From Candidatus Pseudomonas phytovorans (GTDB lineage Bacteria > Pseudomonadota > Gammaproteobacteria > Pseudomonadales > Pseudomonadaceae): a stretch of DNA of 64,000 bases. Under the pieces are notes generated by a model. It saw nothing but the letters and a program-made list of their open reading frames with translations, was not told the origin of the DNA and ran no database searches. A program made the translations under genes and the position numbers. Shown piece after piece: positions 8,936 to 18,328 of this stretch (positions are counted from its first letter, which is position 1; each line of letters starts with the position of its first letter). The stretch lies in contig CP119325.1 of the NCBI GenBank assembly GCA_029202525.1, positions 1,067,001 to 1,131,000 on the forward strand, given 5' to 3'.

Positions 8936-9553
8936 ATGTCAGACACGTTGAATTCGGTGCCCAAGGCGGTCGAGATCGTCAAGCGGGCCAACTGCTTCCA
9001 GGGCTTCTACAAGCTCGACAAGGTGCACCTGCGCCACGAGCTGTTTGCCGGGGGCATGGGCCGCGAGATCAGCCGTGAACTGTTCGTGCGCCACGATGCA
9101 GTGTGTGTGCTGCCTTACGACCCGTTGCGCGATGAAGTGGTGCTGATCGAGCAGTTCCGTGTCGGCGCGCTGGACAAGGTCGGTAACCCCTGGCTGATCG
9201 AGATGGTTGCCGGGCTGATCGACAAAGATGAGCAACCCGAGGAAGTCGCCCACCGCGAAGCCGAGGAAGAAGCCGGCCTGACGTTCAGCGCCTTGTGGCC
9301 GATGACCCGCTACTTCCCGTCGCCCGGCGGCAGTGACGAATACGTTCACCTGTTCCTTGGCCGCTGCATCAGCGAAGGCGCAGGCGGCTTGCATGGCCTG
9401 GAAGAAGAGGGCGAAGACATCCGCGTGCGCGTGTGGTCGTTCGAGGATGCCTTGCAGGCGGTGCGCGACGGGCGCATCTGCAATGCGGCGACCATCATTG
9501 GCTTGCAATGGCTGGCGCTGAACCGTGACGAAGTACGAGGTATGTGGAAGTGA
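8936..9553 (+). CDS. nudF: ADP-ribose pyrophosphatase (Nudix)
   Basis: A 205-residue Nudix hydrolase that cleaves ADP-ribose to AMP and ribose-5-phosphate. The Nudix box is complete at residues 93-115 (GLIDKDEQPEEVAHREAEEE then AGL), and the downstream TRYFPSPGGSDEY is characteristic of ADP-ribose hydrolases. It is the first gene of a tight cluster with the DUF1249 protein and cpdA, with a GTGA-type overlap at its stop codon. Confidence 0.95.
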   Translation: MSDTLNSVPKAVEIVKRANCFQGFYKLDKVHLRHELFAGGMGREISRELFVRHDAVCVLPYDPLRDEVVLIEQFRVGALDKVGNPWLIEMVAGLIDKDEQPEEVAHREAEEEAGLTFSALWPMTRYFPSPGGSDEYVHLFLGRCISEGAGGLHGLEEEGEDIRVRVWSFEDALQAVRDGRICNAATIIGLQWLALNRDEVRGMWK

Positions 9554-9996
9554 ACCTGCTGCGCGAGCGCTATCGAGTCGACCTGGTCGGGCTGCAGGCC
9601 GCCTGCGAGGCCAACTACGCCCGGTTGATGCGCCTGTTGCCCGACATGCGCACCACCCAGAGCTCGCGCCGCATCGGCATGACCCAAGGCGACCAGATGC
9701 TCGGCGTGCTGGTGCTGGACGTGGTGCTGGCCTGCCCCTACACCACCACCTTGCACGTGCGCCAGGAGCACAGCCTGCCGTGGCTGCCGGTGCCGCACCT
9801 GGAAGTGCAGGTTTACCACGATGCACGCATGGCCGAAGTGGTCAGTGCCGAGCACACCCGGCGCCTGCGCAGCATCTACCCGTATCCGAACGAGGCCATG
9901 CACCAGCCGGACGAAAAGGCCCAGCTCAACCTGTTCCTCGGTGAATGGCTGAGCCACTGCCTGGCTTGTGGCCACGAACTGGCAAGCGTTCGCTGA
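9550..9996 (+). CDS. DUF1249 family protein (YqiB-like)
   Basis: A 148-residue cytoplasmic protein of the YqiB/DUF1249 family, whose biochemical role is unknown; the gene is nearly always found between nudF and cpdA. I chose the GTG at 9550, which overlaps the nudF stop (GTGA) and sits nine bases after ACGAGG. A GTG at 9544 is also possible and would add two residues. The family pattern is visible: ANYARLMRLLPD near the N terminus, a central HLEVQVYHDARMAEV, and PNEAMHQPDEKAQLNLFLGE at the C-terminal end. Confidence 0.88.
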   Translation: MNLLRERYRVDLVGLQAACEANYARLMRLLPDMRTTQSSRRIGMTQGDQMLGVLVLDVVLACPYTTTLHVRQEHSLPWLPVPHLEVQVYHDARMAEVVSAEHTRRLRSIYPYPNEAMHQPDEKAQLNLFLGEWLSHCLACGHELASVR

Positions 9997-9997
9997 C

Positions 9998-10795
9998 ATG
10001 CACTCAGACCACACGCGCCCTGTATATGTGGTGCAACTGACCGACGCCCATCTTTTCGCCGACCCGGCCGGCAGCATGCTGGGCCTCAATACCCGCGACA
10101 GCCTGCGCCATGTGGTCGCGCAAGCGCGGCGTGAGCAAGCGCTTGTCGACTTGCTGCTGTGCACGGGTGACCTGTCCCAGGACGCCAGCGTGGCGTCTTA
10201 TGAAACGTTCCGTGAGCTGACTGCACCGTTTGTCGTGCCCACCCGCTGGTTGCCGGGCAACCATGACGAAGCCAAGCTCATGGCTGAAGTGGCCCCGGAG
10301 CTGGTGCAAGCCGTAACCGATGTTGGCGCCTGGCGGATTGTCATGCTCAACACTGCGGTGCGGGGGGCGACACACGGCCTGCTGGAGGACGACCAGCTGG
10401 CATTGCTGGAAGCCGCTTTGAAAGAAGCGGGTGAGCGGCATTGCCTGGTGTGTTTGCACCATCAGCCAGTGGACATCGGCTGCGCGTGGATCGCGCCGAT
10501 CGGCTTGCGCAATGCCCAGGCGCTGTTCGACATCATTGAAGGTTATCCACAGGTGCGGGCGTTGCTGTGGGGGCATGTGCACCAGGAATGGGATGAAGTG
10601 CGCGACGGCCGGCGTTTGCTGGCTACGCCGTCTACCTGTATCCAGTTCGCGGCGCGCAGCGAGGACTTTCAGGTGAGCGAAGAGAAGCCAGGGTACCGCT
10701 GGTTGCGCCTGCATGCCGACGGGCGGTTGGAAACCGGGGTGGAGCGGGCCACGGACTTTGAGGTGAAACTCGACTTCGATAGCCCGGGTTATTAG
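9998..10795 (+). CDS. cpdA: 3',5'-cyclic-AMP phosphodiesterase
   Basis: A 265-residue class III cyclic nucleotide phosphodiesterase of the metallophosphoesterase fold, hydrolysing cAMP and so lowering Vfr/Crp-cAMP signalling. The metal-binding blocks appear in order: LTDAHLF, GDLSQD, LPGNHDE, LHHQPVDIG and GHVHQEW. The ATG at 9998, just after the DUF1249 stop, is preferred; a GTG at 9968 in the same frame would add ten residues. No strong ribosome site is seen, which fits translational coupling. A REP pair follows. Confidence 0.94.
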   Translation: MHSDHTRPVYVVQLTDAHLFADPAGSMLGLNTRDSLRHVVAQARREQALVDLLLCTGDLSQDASVASYETFRELTAPFVVPTRWLPGNHDEAKLMAEVAPELVQAVTDVGAWRIVMLNTAVRGATHGLLEDDQLALLEAALKEAGERHCLVCLHHQPVDIGCAWIAPIGLRNAQALFDIIEGYPQVRALLWGHVHQEWDEVRDGRRLLATPSTCIQFAARSEDFQVSEEKPGYRWLRLHADGRLETGVERATDFEVKLDFDSPGY

Positions 10796-10820
10796 AGGTA
10801 TTCAGGCCTGCTCCATCCAT

Positions 10821-10904
10821 GTGGGAGCGGGCATGCCCGCGAACACGGGCGAAGCCCGTGCCATCCACCGCGTCGCTTGCTTCGCGGGCAAGCCCGCTTC
10901 CACA
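10821..10904. repeat. REP inverted pair
   Basis: GTGGGAGCGGGCATGCCCGC and the facing copy TTCGCGGGCAAGCCCGCTTC (one base off the usual core) enclose a spacer containing a second small hairpin (CACGGGC/GCCCGTG). It lies between cpdA and yqiA. Confidence 0.88.
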
Positions 10905-11047
10905 GGGATCGCGCAGGGGCTGGTACTGGCAATTTGAAGAAATTATTGCGATACCCGTTGTACTGCGTCAAAACCCGGCGAACGCGCTACACTGCGCGTC
11001 CCTGCGCCCGCATCATCCGGCGCGAAGCCACAGATTCCGGGGGCAGC

Positions 11048-11656
11048 ATGTCGGGTTCCATCCTCTATATCCATGGCTTCAACAGCTCGCCGCTTTCGAC
11101 CAAGGCGCGCCAACTCGAAGCCGTGATGCAGCAACTGGGCCTGTCGGCGCAGCTACGCGTGCCCGCCTTGCACCACCACCCGCGCCAGGCCATCGCCCAG
11201 CTCGAAGCAGCCATCGCCGAACTCGGCGCGCCGTTACTGGTGGGCAGTTCGCTCGGCGGCTACTATGCCACCTGGCTGGCCGAGCGCCATGGCCTCAAGG
11301 CTTTGCTGATCAACCCTGCGGTAACGCCGCACAAGCATTTCGACGGCTACCTGGGCACTCAGCGTAACCACTATAGCGGTGAAACCTGGGAGTTGACCCA
11401 CGATCACGTGCAGGCCCTGGCCGAGCTGGAAGTGCCGGCCCCGTCAGATGCCAGCCGCTATCAAGTGTGGCTGCAAACCGCCGATGAAACCTTGGACTAT
11501 CGCCACGCCGAGCGGTATTACCGCGCATGTGCCCTGCGTATCCAGGCCGGTGGCGATCACAGCTTCCAGGGCTTTGCCGAGCGCCTGCCGGCGCTGTTGG
11601 CTTTTGCCGGCATTGCTCGCGGGCAGTATGCGGCGCTCGATTTTTCTGTATTTTGA
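11048..11656 (+). CDS. yqiA: YqiA-type esterase
   Basis: A 202-residue alpha/beta-hydrolase of the YqiA (UPF0227) family; the E. coli relative hydrolyses short acyl-CoA and p-nitrophenyl esters in vitro. The N terminus SILYIHGFNSSP holds the oxyanion region, GSSLGGYYATWLA holds the nucleophile serine, and a late GGDHSFQGF provides the histidine. The frame is open upstream, but the ATG at 11048 gives the standard start. It precedes parE, as in other gammaproteobacteria. Confidence 0.92.
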   Translation: MSGSILYIHGFNSSPLSTKARQLEAVMQQLGLSAQLRVPALHHHPRQAIAQLEAAIAELGAPLLVGSSLGGYYATWLAERHGLKALLINPAVTPHKHFDGYLGTQRNHYSGETWELTHDHVQALAELEVPAPSDASRYQVWLQTADETLDYRHAERYYRACALRIQAGGDHSFQGFAERLPALLAFAGIARGQYAALDFSVF

Positions 11657-11692
11657 CTTTTTTTGCATTCACCAGACTGACGACGAGACCCT

Positions 11693-13597
11693 ATGGCCAA
11701 TCCCAGCGCTAGCGCCTATAACGCAGACGCCATCGAAGTCCTCTCGGGCCTTGACCCGGTCCGCAAGCGGCCGGGCATGTATACCGATACCAGCCGCCCC
11801 AACCACCTGGCCCAGGAAGTCATCGACAACAGTGTCGACGAAGCCCTGGCCGGCCACGCGCGTTCGGTGCAGGTCATCCTGCATGCCGACCATTCGCTGG
11901 AGGTCAGCGACGATGGCCGCGGCATGCCGGTGGACATCCACCCGGAAGAGGGTGTGTCCGGGGTCGAGCTGATCCTTACCAAGCTGCATGCCGGCGGCAA
12001 GTTCTCCAACAAGAACTACCAGTTCTCCGGTGGTTTGCACGGTGTGGGCATTTCGGTGGTCAACGCCCTGTCGACCCAGGTGCGGGTGCGCGTCAAACGT
12101 GACGGCAACGAATACCAGATGACCTTCGCCGATGGCTTCAAGGCCAGCGAGCTGGAAGTGGTCGGTTCGGTCGGAAAGCGCAACACCGGCACCAGCGTCT
12201 ACTTCAGCCCCGACCCCAAGTATTTCGACTCGCCCAAATTCTCCATCAGCCGCCTCAAGCATGTGCTCAAGGCCAAGGCCGTGCTGTGCCCGGGCCTGCT
12301 GGTCAGCTTCGAAGACAAGGCCAGCGGCGAGAAGGTCGAGTGGCATTATGAAGACGGCCTGCGCTCTTACCTGGTCGATGCGGTCAGCGAGTTCCAGCGC
12401 CTGCCTGACGAGCCGTTCTGTGGCAGCCTGGCGGGCAACAAGGAAGCCGCAGACTGGGCGTTGCTGTGGTTGCCGGAAGGTGGCGACAGCGTGCAGGAAA
12501 GCTACGTCAACCTGATCCCCACTGCCCAGGGCGGCACCCATGTCAACGGTTTGCGTCAGGGGCTGCTGGATGCCATGCGCGAATTTTGCGAGTTCCGCAG
12601 CTTGCTGCCGCGTGGCGTGAAGCTGGCGCCAGAGGACGTCTGGGAGCGCATCTCTTTCGTGCTTTCGATGAAAATGCAGGAGCCGCAGTTCTCCGGGCAG
12701 ACCAAAGAGCGCCTGTCGTCGCGCGAGGCGGCTGCCTTCGTTTCCGGCGTGGTCAAGGACGCTTTCAGCCTGTGGCTCAATGCCCACCCTGAGCTGGGCA
12801 TGCAACTGGCAGAGCTGGCCATCAGCAACGCCGGGCGCCGCCTCAAGGCCAGCAAGAAGGTCGAGCGCAAACGCATTACCCAGGGCCCGGCACTGCCTGG
12901 CAAGTTGGCCGACTGTGCCGGCCAGGACCCGATGCGGGCCGAACTGTTCCTGGTCGAGGGTGACTCGGCCGGTGGTTCGGCGAAGCAGGCACGGGACAAG
13001 GAGTTCCAGGCGATCCTGCCGCTGCGCGGCAAGATCCTCAACACCTGGGAAGTGGACGGTGGCGAAGTCCTGGCCAGCCAGGAAGTGCACAACATCGCCG
13101 TGGCCATCGGTGTCGACCCGGGTGCCACAGACCTGGCGCAACTGCGCTACGGCAAAGTCTGCATCCTTGCCGACGCCGACTCTGACGGCCTGCACATCGC
13201 CACGCTGCTGTGTGCGCTGTTCGTCCAGCACTTCCGGGCGCTGGTCGAGGCCGGGCATGTGTACGTGGCCATGCCGCCGCTGTACCGCATCGACCTGGGC
13301 AAGGAAATCTACTACGCCCTCGACGAAGCCGAGCGTGACGGTATCCTCGACCGCCTGGTGGCCGAGAAGAAGCGCGGCAAACCGCAGGTGACCCGCTTCA
13401 AGGGCCTGGGCGAGATGAATCCGCCGCAACTGCGCGAAACCACCATGGACCCGAACACCCGGCGCCTGGTGCAACTGACCCTGGACGATGTTGAGGCCAC
13501 CTGCGAGCTGATGGACAAGCTGCTGGCCAAGAAGCGCGCCGGTGACCGCAAGAGCTGGCTGGAAACCAAAGGCAACCTGGCTGAGGTCATGGTTTGA
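11693..13597 (+). CDS. parE: DNA topoisomerase IV subunit B
   Basis: A 634-residue ATPase subunit of topoisomerase IV, which decatenates daughter chromosomes together with ParC. The GHKL ATPase domain is at the N terminus (IDNSVDEAL, DDGRGMPVD, GGLHGVGISVVN), followed by the transducer and the TOPRIM domain with EGDSAGGSAK and the acidic DADSDGLHI metal site. The length is normal. The stop codon overlaps the TTG start of the following secreted-protein gene. Confidence 0.98.
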   Translation: MANPSASAYNADAIEVLSGLDPVRKRPGMYTDTSRPNHLAQEVIDNSVDEALAGHARSVQVILHADHSLEVSDDGRGMPVDIHPEEGVSGVELILTKLHAGGKFSNKNYQFSGGLHGVGISVVNALSTQVRVRVKRDGNEYQMTFADGFKASELEVVGSVGKRNTGTSVYFSPDPKYFDSPKFSISRLKHVLKAKAVLCPGLLVSFEDKASGEKVEWHYEDGLRSYLVDAVSEFQRLPDEPFCGSLAGNKEAADWALLWLPEGGDSVQESYVNLIPTAQGGTHVNGLRQGLLDAMREFCEFRSLLPRGVKLAPEDVWERISFVLSMKMQEPQFSGQTKERLSSREAAAFVSGVVKDAFSLWLNAHPELGMQLAELAISNAGRRLKASKKVERKRITQGPALPGKLADCAGQDPMRAELFLVEGDSAGGSAKQARDKEFQAILPLRGKILNTWEVDGGEVLASQEVHNIAVAIGVDPGATDLAQLRYGKVCILADADSDGLHIATLLCALFVQHFRALVEAGHVYVAMPPLYRIDLGKEIYYALDEAERDGILDRLVAEKKRGKPQVTRFKGLGEMNPPQLRETTMDPNTRRLVQLTLDDVEATCELMDKLLAKKRAGDRKSWLETKGNLAEVMV

Positions 13598-14580
13598 TTC
13601 GGCAGGTACTTGCCGTTTGCCTGGCGCTGGTTGCCCTGCCTGCCTTGGCGGGTAACTGGCCGGAGCTGAAGCTGAGTGCCGAGCACCCGATCGACGGCAT
13701 GCGCAGTGGTAACCTGTCCGGCCTGGTGCAATGCCGGGGCGGGCTGTGGGGCGTGTCCGACCGCGACGACGACCGCATTTACCGCTTCGACCAGCAGAAC
13801 CAGACCTGGCGCGCGCAACCGTTGACCTTCACCCCGCCACCGCCGCCGGAAAGCGGCCTGCCGTGGGGCCTGAAGTCGCGCAACTGGGCGGCGTCGTACA
13901 TTCGCGGTGGTGAGCTGGATTTCGAAGGTATCACCTGCGACCAAGCGGGTAACCTGTACCTGGCCAGCGAGGCCCATGCTGGCGTGTTGCAATTGCCGGT
14001 GGACGGCGAACCGGCCTGGTTGAAGATCGACCCGGCCATGGTGCGCCAGGCCCGCGCCAGCGGCATGCTGCTGAACTTCAATGCCTTGTTCGAAGGCCTG
14101 GCAATCAACCCTGCGGGTGACCGCCTGTGGCTGGCGGCCGAACGTGAGCGCCGTGGCCTGGTGGCTATCGAGCGCCAGCAATCGGTGTGGACTTGCGGGC
14201 GCAGCTGTGTGCTGCTGAGCGAGGCCGGGGTCGAGATGCAGCCGGCGCAAATGCCCAATGCCCGGGCACTGTCGCGCGATTTTGCCGACCTGGCCTTGTT
14301 CGAGGGCAAGCTGTTCACCCTCGAACGCAATGCCTACCGGGTTTGCCGGCGTGATACCAACACCGGCAAGGTCGAGCGTTGCTGGTCATTCGCCGCCGAG
14401 GCGCTTGAGCCCATGCGGCGCTATGACCAGCCGTTCGGCCTGGCCGAAGCGCTGGTGATCGACACCAAGGGCGCCTGGATCGGCCTGGACAACAACAACG
14501 GCGACCGCGCCGATGGCGAAAATCGGCCAATCGTGTGGCGCTTCGATGCACCGGAAGGTGGCTGGAGCGCCAAGCCATGA
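13594..14580 (+). CDS. Secreted esterase-like phytase-domain protein
   Basis: A 328-residue exported protein with a Sec signal peptide ending near ALPALAG. The rest resembles the 'esterase-like activity of phytase' beta-propeller family (GNLSGLVQCRGGLWGVSDRD, ELDFEGITCDQAGNLYLASE, GLAEALVIDTKGAWIGLDN). I propose the TTG at 13594, which overlaps the parE stop and has GAGGT six bases upstream. It is translationally coupled to parE on one side and to the retropepsin gene on the other. The natural substrate is unknown; the gene recurs at this position in pseudomonads. Confidence 0.82.
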   Translation: MIRQVLAVCLALVALPALAGNWPELKLSAEHPIDGMRSGNLSGLVQCRGGLWGVSDRDDDRIYRFDQQNQTWRAQPLTFTPPPPPESGLPWGLKSRNWAASYIRGGELDFEGITCDQAGNLYLASEAHAGVLQLPVDGEPAWLKIDPAMVRQARASGMLLNFNALFEGLAINPAGDRLWLAAERERRGLVAIERQQSVWTCGRSCVLLSEAGVEMQPAQMPNARALSRDFADLALFEGKLFTLERNAYRVCRRDTNTGKVERCWSFAAEALEPMRRYDQPFGLAEALVIDTKGAWIGLDNNNGDRADGENRPIVWRFDAPEGGWSAKP

Positions 14581-15095
14581 GCCAGGCGCCGGGCAAGCGG
14601 GCGGGCAGGGTACTGATGATCCTCGCCTGGGCGGCGGCGATGTTCCTTGCCACGCGCTTTTTCGGCCAGTGGGAAGACCGCCAGCGAAACCCCAATGCCC
14701 AGGTGCAGTCCGAGCACGGCGAAGGCTTTGTCGAAGTGCGCCTGTTGGGCAATGGCCAGGGCCATTTCATGGTGGATGGCGCCATCAACGGCCAGGCGGT
14801 GCATTTCATGCTCGATACCGGCGCCACCGATGTGGCGATCCCTGAGGTGTTGGCACGTGGGCTGAACCTGGAGCGCGGCAGCCCGGTGCTGCTCAGCACC
14901 GCCAATGGCCGCACCCAAGGCTACCGCACGCGCCTGGCCAGCCTGCAACTGGGCGATATTCGCCTGCAGGACGTGCGCGCCACCGTGGTGCCGGGCCTTG
15001 ACGGGCAAACCGTATTGCTGGGCATGAGTGCCCTGAAACAACTTGAATTTACCCAGCGCGGCGGCACCATGCTGTTGCGCCAGAACCTGAAATGA
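14577..15095 (+). CDS. Retropepsin-like aspartic protease (clan AA, membrane-anchored)
   Basis: A 172-residue protein with one N-terminal transmembrane helix (VLMILAWAAAMFLATRFF) and a periplasmic clan AA aspartic protease domain. The catalytic triplet is seen in FMLDTGATDVAIPEVLA, and the flap and closing glycine region in VLLGMSALKQLEF. Such single-domain proteases act as dimers. The ATG at 14577 overlaps the preceding stop (ATGA). It lies just upstream of parC. Substrates are not known. Confidence 0.87.
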   Translation: MSQAPGKRAGRVLMILAWAAAMFLATRFFGQWEDRQRNPNAQVQSEHGEGFVEVRLLGNGQGHFMVDGAINGQAVHFMLDTGATDVAIPEVLARGLNLERGSPVLLSTANGRTQGYRTRLASLQLGDIRLQDVRATVVPGLDGQTVLLGMSALKQLEFTQRGGTMLLRQNLK

Positions 15096-15105
15096 CGAGG
15101 CCCGC

Positions 15106-17364
15106 ATGAGCGACTCACTGGAACTCAGCCTGGACGGCGTCGAACGCCGCTCGTTGGCTGACTTCACCGAACAGGCCTACCTCAACTACTCCATGTACGT
15201 GATCATGGACCGCGCCTTGCCGCACATCGGCGACGGCCTGAAGCCGGTGCAGCGACGCATCGTCTATGCCATGAGCGAGTTGGGGCTCGATGCCGACTCC
15301 AAGCACAAGAAGTCAGCGCGTACCGTCGGTGACGTGCTCGGCAAATTCCACCCCCACGGCGACTCGGCCTGCTACGAAGCCATGGTGCTCATGGCGCAGC
15401 CGTTCAGCTACCGCTACACCCTGGTCGACGGCCAAGGCAACTGGGGTGCGCCGGACGATCCGAAGTCGTTCGCCGCCATGCGTTACACCGAGGCGCGGTT
15501 GTCGCGCTACGCCGAAGTGCTGCTTGGCGAAGTTGGCCAGGGCACCGTGGATTGGGTACCGAACTTTGACGGTACCCTGCAGGAGCCGGCTGTGTTGCCG
15601 GCGCGCCTGCCGAACATCCTGCTCAACGGCACCACCGGTATCGCCGTGGGCATGGCGACCGACGTGCCGCCACACAACCTGCGTGAAGTGGCCAGCGCCT
15701 GTGTGCGCCTGCTCGACGAGCCCAAGGCCACCATCGAGCAGTTGTGCGAGCACATCCAGGGGCCGGATTACCCGACCGAGGCGGAAATCATCACGCCGCG
15801 GGCAGAAATCCTCAAGATGTACGAAAGCGGCCGCGGCTCGATCCGCATGCGTGCCGTGTACAGCGTCGAGGATGGCGACATCGTCGTCACTGCTCTGCCG
15901 CACCAGGTCTCCGGTGCCAAGGTACTTGAGCAGATCGCCGCGCAGATGCAGGCCAAGAAGTTGCCGATGGTCGCCGACCTGCGTGACGAATCGGACCACG
16001 AGAACCCCTGCCGCATGGTGATCATTCCGCGCTCCAACCGCGTGGATGCCGATGAGCTGATGCAGCACCTGTTCGCCACTACCGACCTGGAGAGCACGTA
16101 CCGGGTCAACGTCAACATCATCGGCCTGGATGGCCGCCCTCAGTTGAAGAACCTGCGTGCATTATTGGTGGAGTGGCTGGAGTTCCGTACCAACACGGTT
16201 CGCCGCCGGCTGCAGCACCGCCTGGACAAGGTGGAAAGGCGCCTGCACCTGTTGGACGGTTTGCTCACCGCATTCCTCAACCTGGATGAAGTGATCCACA
16301 TTATCCGTACCGAGGAGCATCCCAAGCAGGCCCTGATTGCCCGGTTCGAGCTGAGTGAGATCCAGGCCGAGTATATCCTCGAGACCCGCCTTCGGCAGTT
16401 GGCGCGTCTGGAAGAGATGAAAATCCGCGGCGAACAGGATGAACTGCTCAAGGAGCAAGCCAAACTGCAGGCCCTGCTGGGCAGCGAGGCCAAGCTGCGC
16501 AAGCTGGTGCGCAGCGAACTGATCAAGGATGCCGAAACCTACGGCGATGCACGCCGCTCGCCAATCGTCGAGCGCGTCGAAGCCAAGGCCCTGTCGGAAA
16601 ACGAACTGATGCCGACCGAGCCGGTCACCGTGGTGCTGTCGGAAAAGGGCTGGGTGCGTTGCGCCAAAGGCCACGACATCGACGCCACCGGCTTGTCGTA
16701 CAAGGCCGGCGATGGCTTCAAGGCTGCGGCAGCGGGGCGTTCCAACCAGTTTGCGGTACTCATCGACTCTACGGGCCGCAGCTACTCGGTGGCTGCTCAC
16801 AGCTTGCCGTCGGCTCGTGGTCAGGGCGAGCCGCTGACCGGCCGCCTGACGCCACCGCCAGGGGCCACCTTCGAGTGTGTGCTGTTGCCGGACGACGACG
16901 CGCTGTATGTGGTTGCCTCGGATGCGGGCTACGGCTTTGTAGTCAAGGGTGAGGACCTGCAGGCCAAGAACAAGGCCGGCAAAGGTTTGCTCAGCCTGCC
17001 CAACGGGGCCAAAGTCATGACCCCGCGCCCGGTGGCCAATCGGGAGCAAGACTGGCTGGCAGCGGTTACCACCGAAGGCCGCCTGCTGGTGTTCAAGGTC
17101 AGCGACTTGCCGCAGCTGGGCAAGGGCAAGGGCAACAAGATCATTGGCGTGCCGGGCGACCGGGTAGCCAGCCGTGAAGAATTTGTCACCGACCTGGCTG
17201 TGATTGCCGAAGGCTCGACCCTTGTATTGCAAGCCGGCAAGCGTACGCTGTCTCTGAAGGTGGACGACCTGGAGCATTACAAGGGCGAGCGCGGACGGCG
17301 AGGCAGCAAGCTGCCACGCGGCTTCCAGCGCGTCGATGGTTTGCAGGTGGAAGTGCCGGCGTAA
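15106..17364 (+). CDS. parC: DNA topoisomerase IV subunit A
   Basis: A 752-residue DNA-cleaving subunit of topoisomerase IV. The catalytic tyrosine is Tyr127 (AAMRYTEARLS). The quinolone-resistance region reads HPHGDSACYEAM with Ser87 and Glu91, both the susceptible, wild-type residues. The C-terminal half holds the beta-pinwheel DNA-wrapping domain. It has a good ribosome site (GACGAGG) and starts 10 bases after the protease gene. Confidence 0.98.
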   Translation: MSDSLELSLDGVERRSLADFTEQAYLNYSMYVIMDRALPHIGDGLKPVQRRIVYAMSELGLDADSKHKKSARTVGDVLGKFHPHGDSACYEAMVLMAQPFSYRYTLVDGQGNWGAPDDPKSFAAMRYTEARLSRYAEVLLGEVGQGTVDWVPNFDGTLQEPAVLPARLPNILLNGTTGIAVGMATDVPPHNLREVASACVRLLDEPKATIEQLCEHIQGPDYPTEAEIITPRAEILKMYESGRGSIRMRAVYSVEDGDIVVTALPHQVSGAKVLEQIAAQMQAKKLPMVADLRDESDHENPCRMVIIPRSNRVDADELMQHLFATTDLESTYRVNVNIIGLDGRPQLKNLRALLVEWLEFRTNTVRRRLQHRLDKVERRLHLLDGLLTAFLNLDEVIHIIRTEEHPKQALIARFELSEIQAEYILETRLRQLARLEEMKIRGEQDELLKEQAKLQALLGSEAKLRKLVRSELIKDAETYGDARRSPIVERVEAKALSENELMPTEPVTVVLSEKGWVRCAKGHDIDATGLSYKAGDGFKAAAAGRSNQFAVLIDSTGRSYSVAAHSLPSARGQGEPLTGRLTPPPGATFECVLLPDDDALYVVASDAGYGFVVKGEDLQAKNKAGKGLLSLPNGAKVMTPRPVANREQDWLAAVTTEGRLLVFKVSDLPQLGKGKGNKIIGVPGDRVASREEFVTDLAVIAEGSTLVLQAGKRTLSLKVDDLEHYKGERGRRGSKLPRGFQRVDGLQVEVPA

Positions 17365-17420
17365 CGGGCAGAAATGTCTGGAACGGCAATTTCAGCGCCG
17401 TTCCGGGCAGAAATGCTGGA
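17365..17420 (+). other. Hairpin flanked by short direct repeats
   Basis: GGAACGGC (17380-17387) pairs with GCCGTTCC (17397-17404). The hairpin is bracketed by two near-identical copies of CGGGCAGAAATG(T)CTGGA (17365 and 17404). There is no T-run, so an ordinary intrinsic terminator is unlikely; it may be an mRNA 3'-end structure of parC. Confidence 0.4.
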
Positions 17421-17536
17421 GTCGGGCGGTTATTTCGCGGATGATATGGCCCCTGCGGTGCCGACGTAGTCGTGTGCCCGTTTGAATTTATATGTATCAC
17501 TGCGGTGTGCCTTCAGGCGACCGCCTGGATGGGATG

Positions 17537-18247
17537 ATGAAACTTCTGCGCCTTCCATTTGCGCTGTTGATGACTGGCCTGCTGGGCCTTGGCGGGTGCA
17601 CCATGCATCAGCCGGTTGCCCTGTACCAGCTCGACAGTGGTGATCCTGGCCAGCCTTCGCAGAGTGCAGGCATGGCCGTGGTACTTGGCCCGGTATCGGT
17701 GGCCGATTACCTTCAGCGTGAGACGTTCTTGCAGCGCCAAGCCGATGGCAGCCTGACTTCGGCGACCGACGGTCGTTGGGCCGGTAGCCTTTCGTCGGAT
17801 ATCGACCAGTTGCTGGTGCGCCAGCTTGCCTGGCGCCTGGACAGCCAGCGTGTGGTGCTGGCACCAGCCACCACCGGCTTCAGCCCGGACGTGCAAGTAG
17901 TGCTGTCTATCACCCGCCTGGATTCGGGTACCAACCAGCCGGCAGTTCTGGATGCCCAGTGGCGCCTGCTGGACCGCCGTGGCCATGTGCGTGATAACCG
18001 CATCATTCACCTTGAGCAGCCGCATGAGGGCAGCGAGTCGTCGCAGGTTCAGGCCCAGGGCCAACTGCTGCAGAAACTGGCCGAACAGTTGAGCACCGCG
18101 GTCAAGCCGCTGGCCAACCAGCCGGCGATCGTCGAAGAGCCACCGAAAAAGCCTGCTGCGCCGGTGCAGGTGAAGAAGGAACCGGAGAAATCCAAGATCC
18201 CGATGGCCTCGCCGATTCGTACCGATATGGAAGTCTATCGGTTCTGA
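17537..18247 (+). CDS. PqiC-like ABC-transport auxiliary lipoprotein
   Basis: A 236-residue outer-membrane lipoprotein: signal LRLPFALLMTGLLGLGGC with Cys20 in the lipobox, then a domain resembling the DUF330/PqiC auxiliary component of MCE-type lipid transport (for example YQLDSG, VVLGPVSVADYLQRE, QLLVRQLAWRLDSQRVV). The last 50 residues are proline/lysine-rich. It differs from classical pqiC in having no MCE permease genes next to it. Two adjacent ATGs (17534, 17537) are possible starts. A strong terminator follows, so the gene is an end of transcription. Confidence 0.75.
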   Translation: MKLLRLPFALLMTGLLGLGGCTMHQPVALYQLDSGDPGQPSQSAGMAVVLGPVSVADYLQRETFLQRQADGSLTSATDGRWAGSLSSDIDQLLVRQLAWRLDSQRVVLAPATTGFSPDVQVVLSITRLDSGTNQPAVLDAQWRLLDRRGHVRDNRIIHLEQPHEGSESSQVQAQGQLLQKLAEQLSTAVKPLANQPAIVEEPPKKPAAPVQVKKEPEKSKIPMASPIRTDMEVYRF

Positions 18248-18263
18248 CCGAATAGCCAGATAC

Positions 18264-18293
18264 AAAAAAGCCCGCGATCATGCGGGCTTTTTT
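18264..18293 (+). terminator. Rho-independent terminator
   Basis: AAAAAAGCCCGC (18264-18275) and GCGGGCTTTTTT (18282-18293) form a 12-pair stem with a 6-base loop. It works on both strands, ending the PqiC-like lipoprotein gene and possibly the AhpA-like gene from the right. Confidence 0.93.
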
Positions 18294-18328
18294 GTGGCTG
18301 GCTGTTCATGTGTTGCCCGTGCTGGCCT

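Noticed and set aside
11669..13474. 601-codon reverse open frame across parE
   Set aside because: A shadow of a certain gene in a GC-rich genome, with low-complexity composition and no ribosome site.
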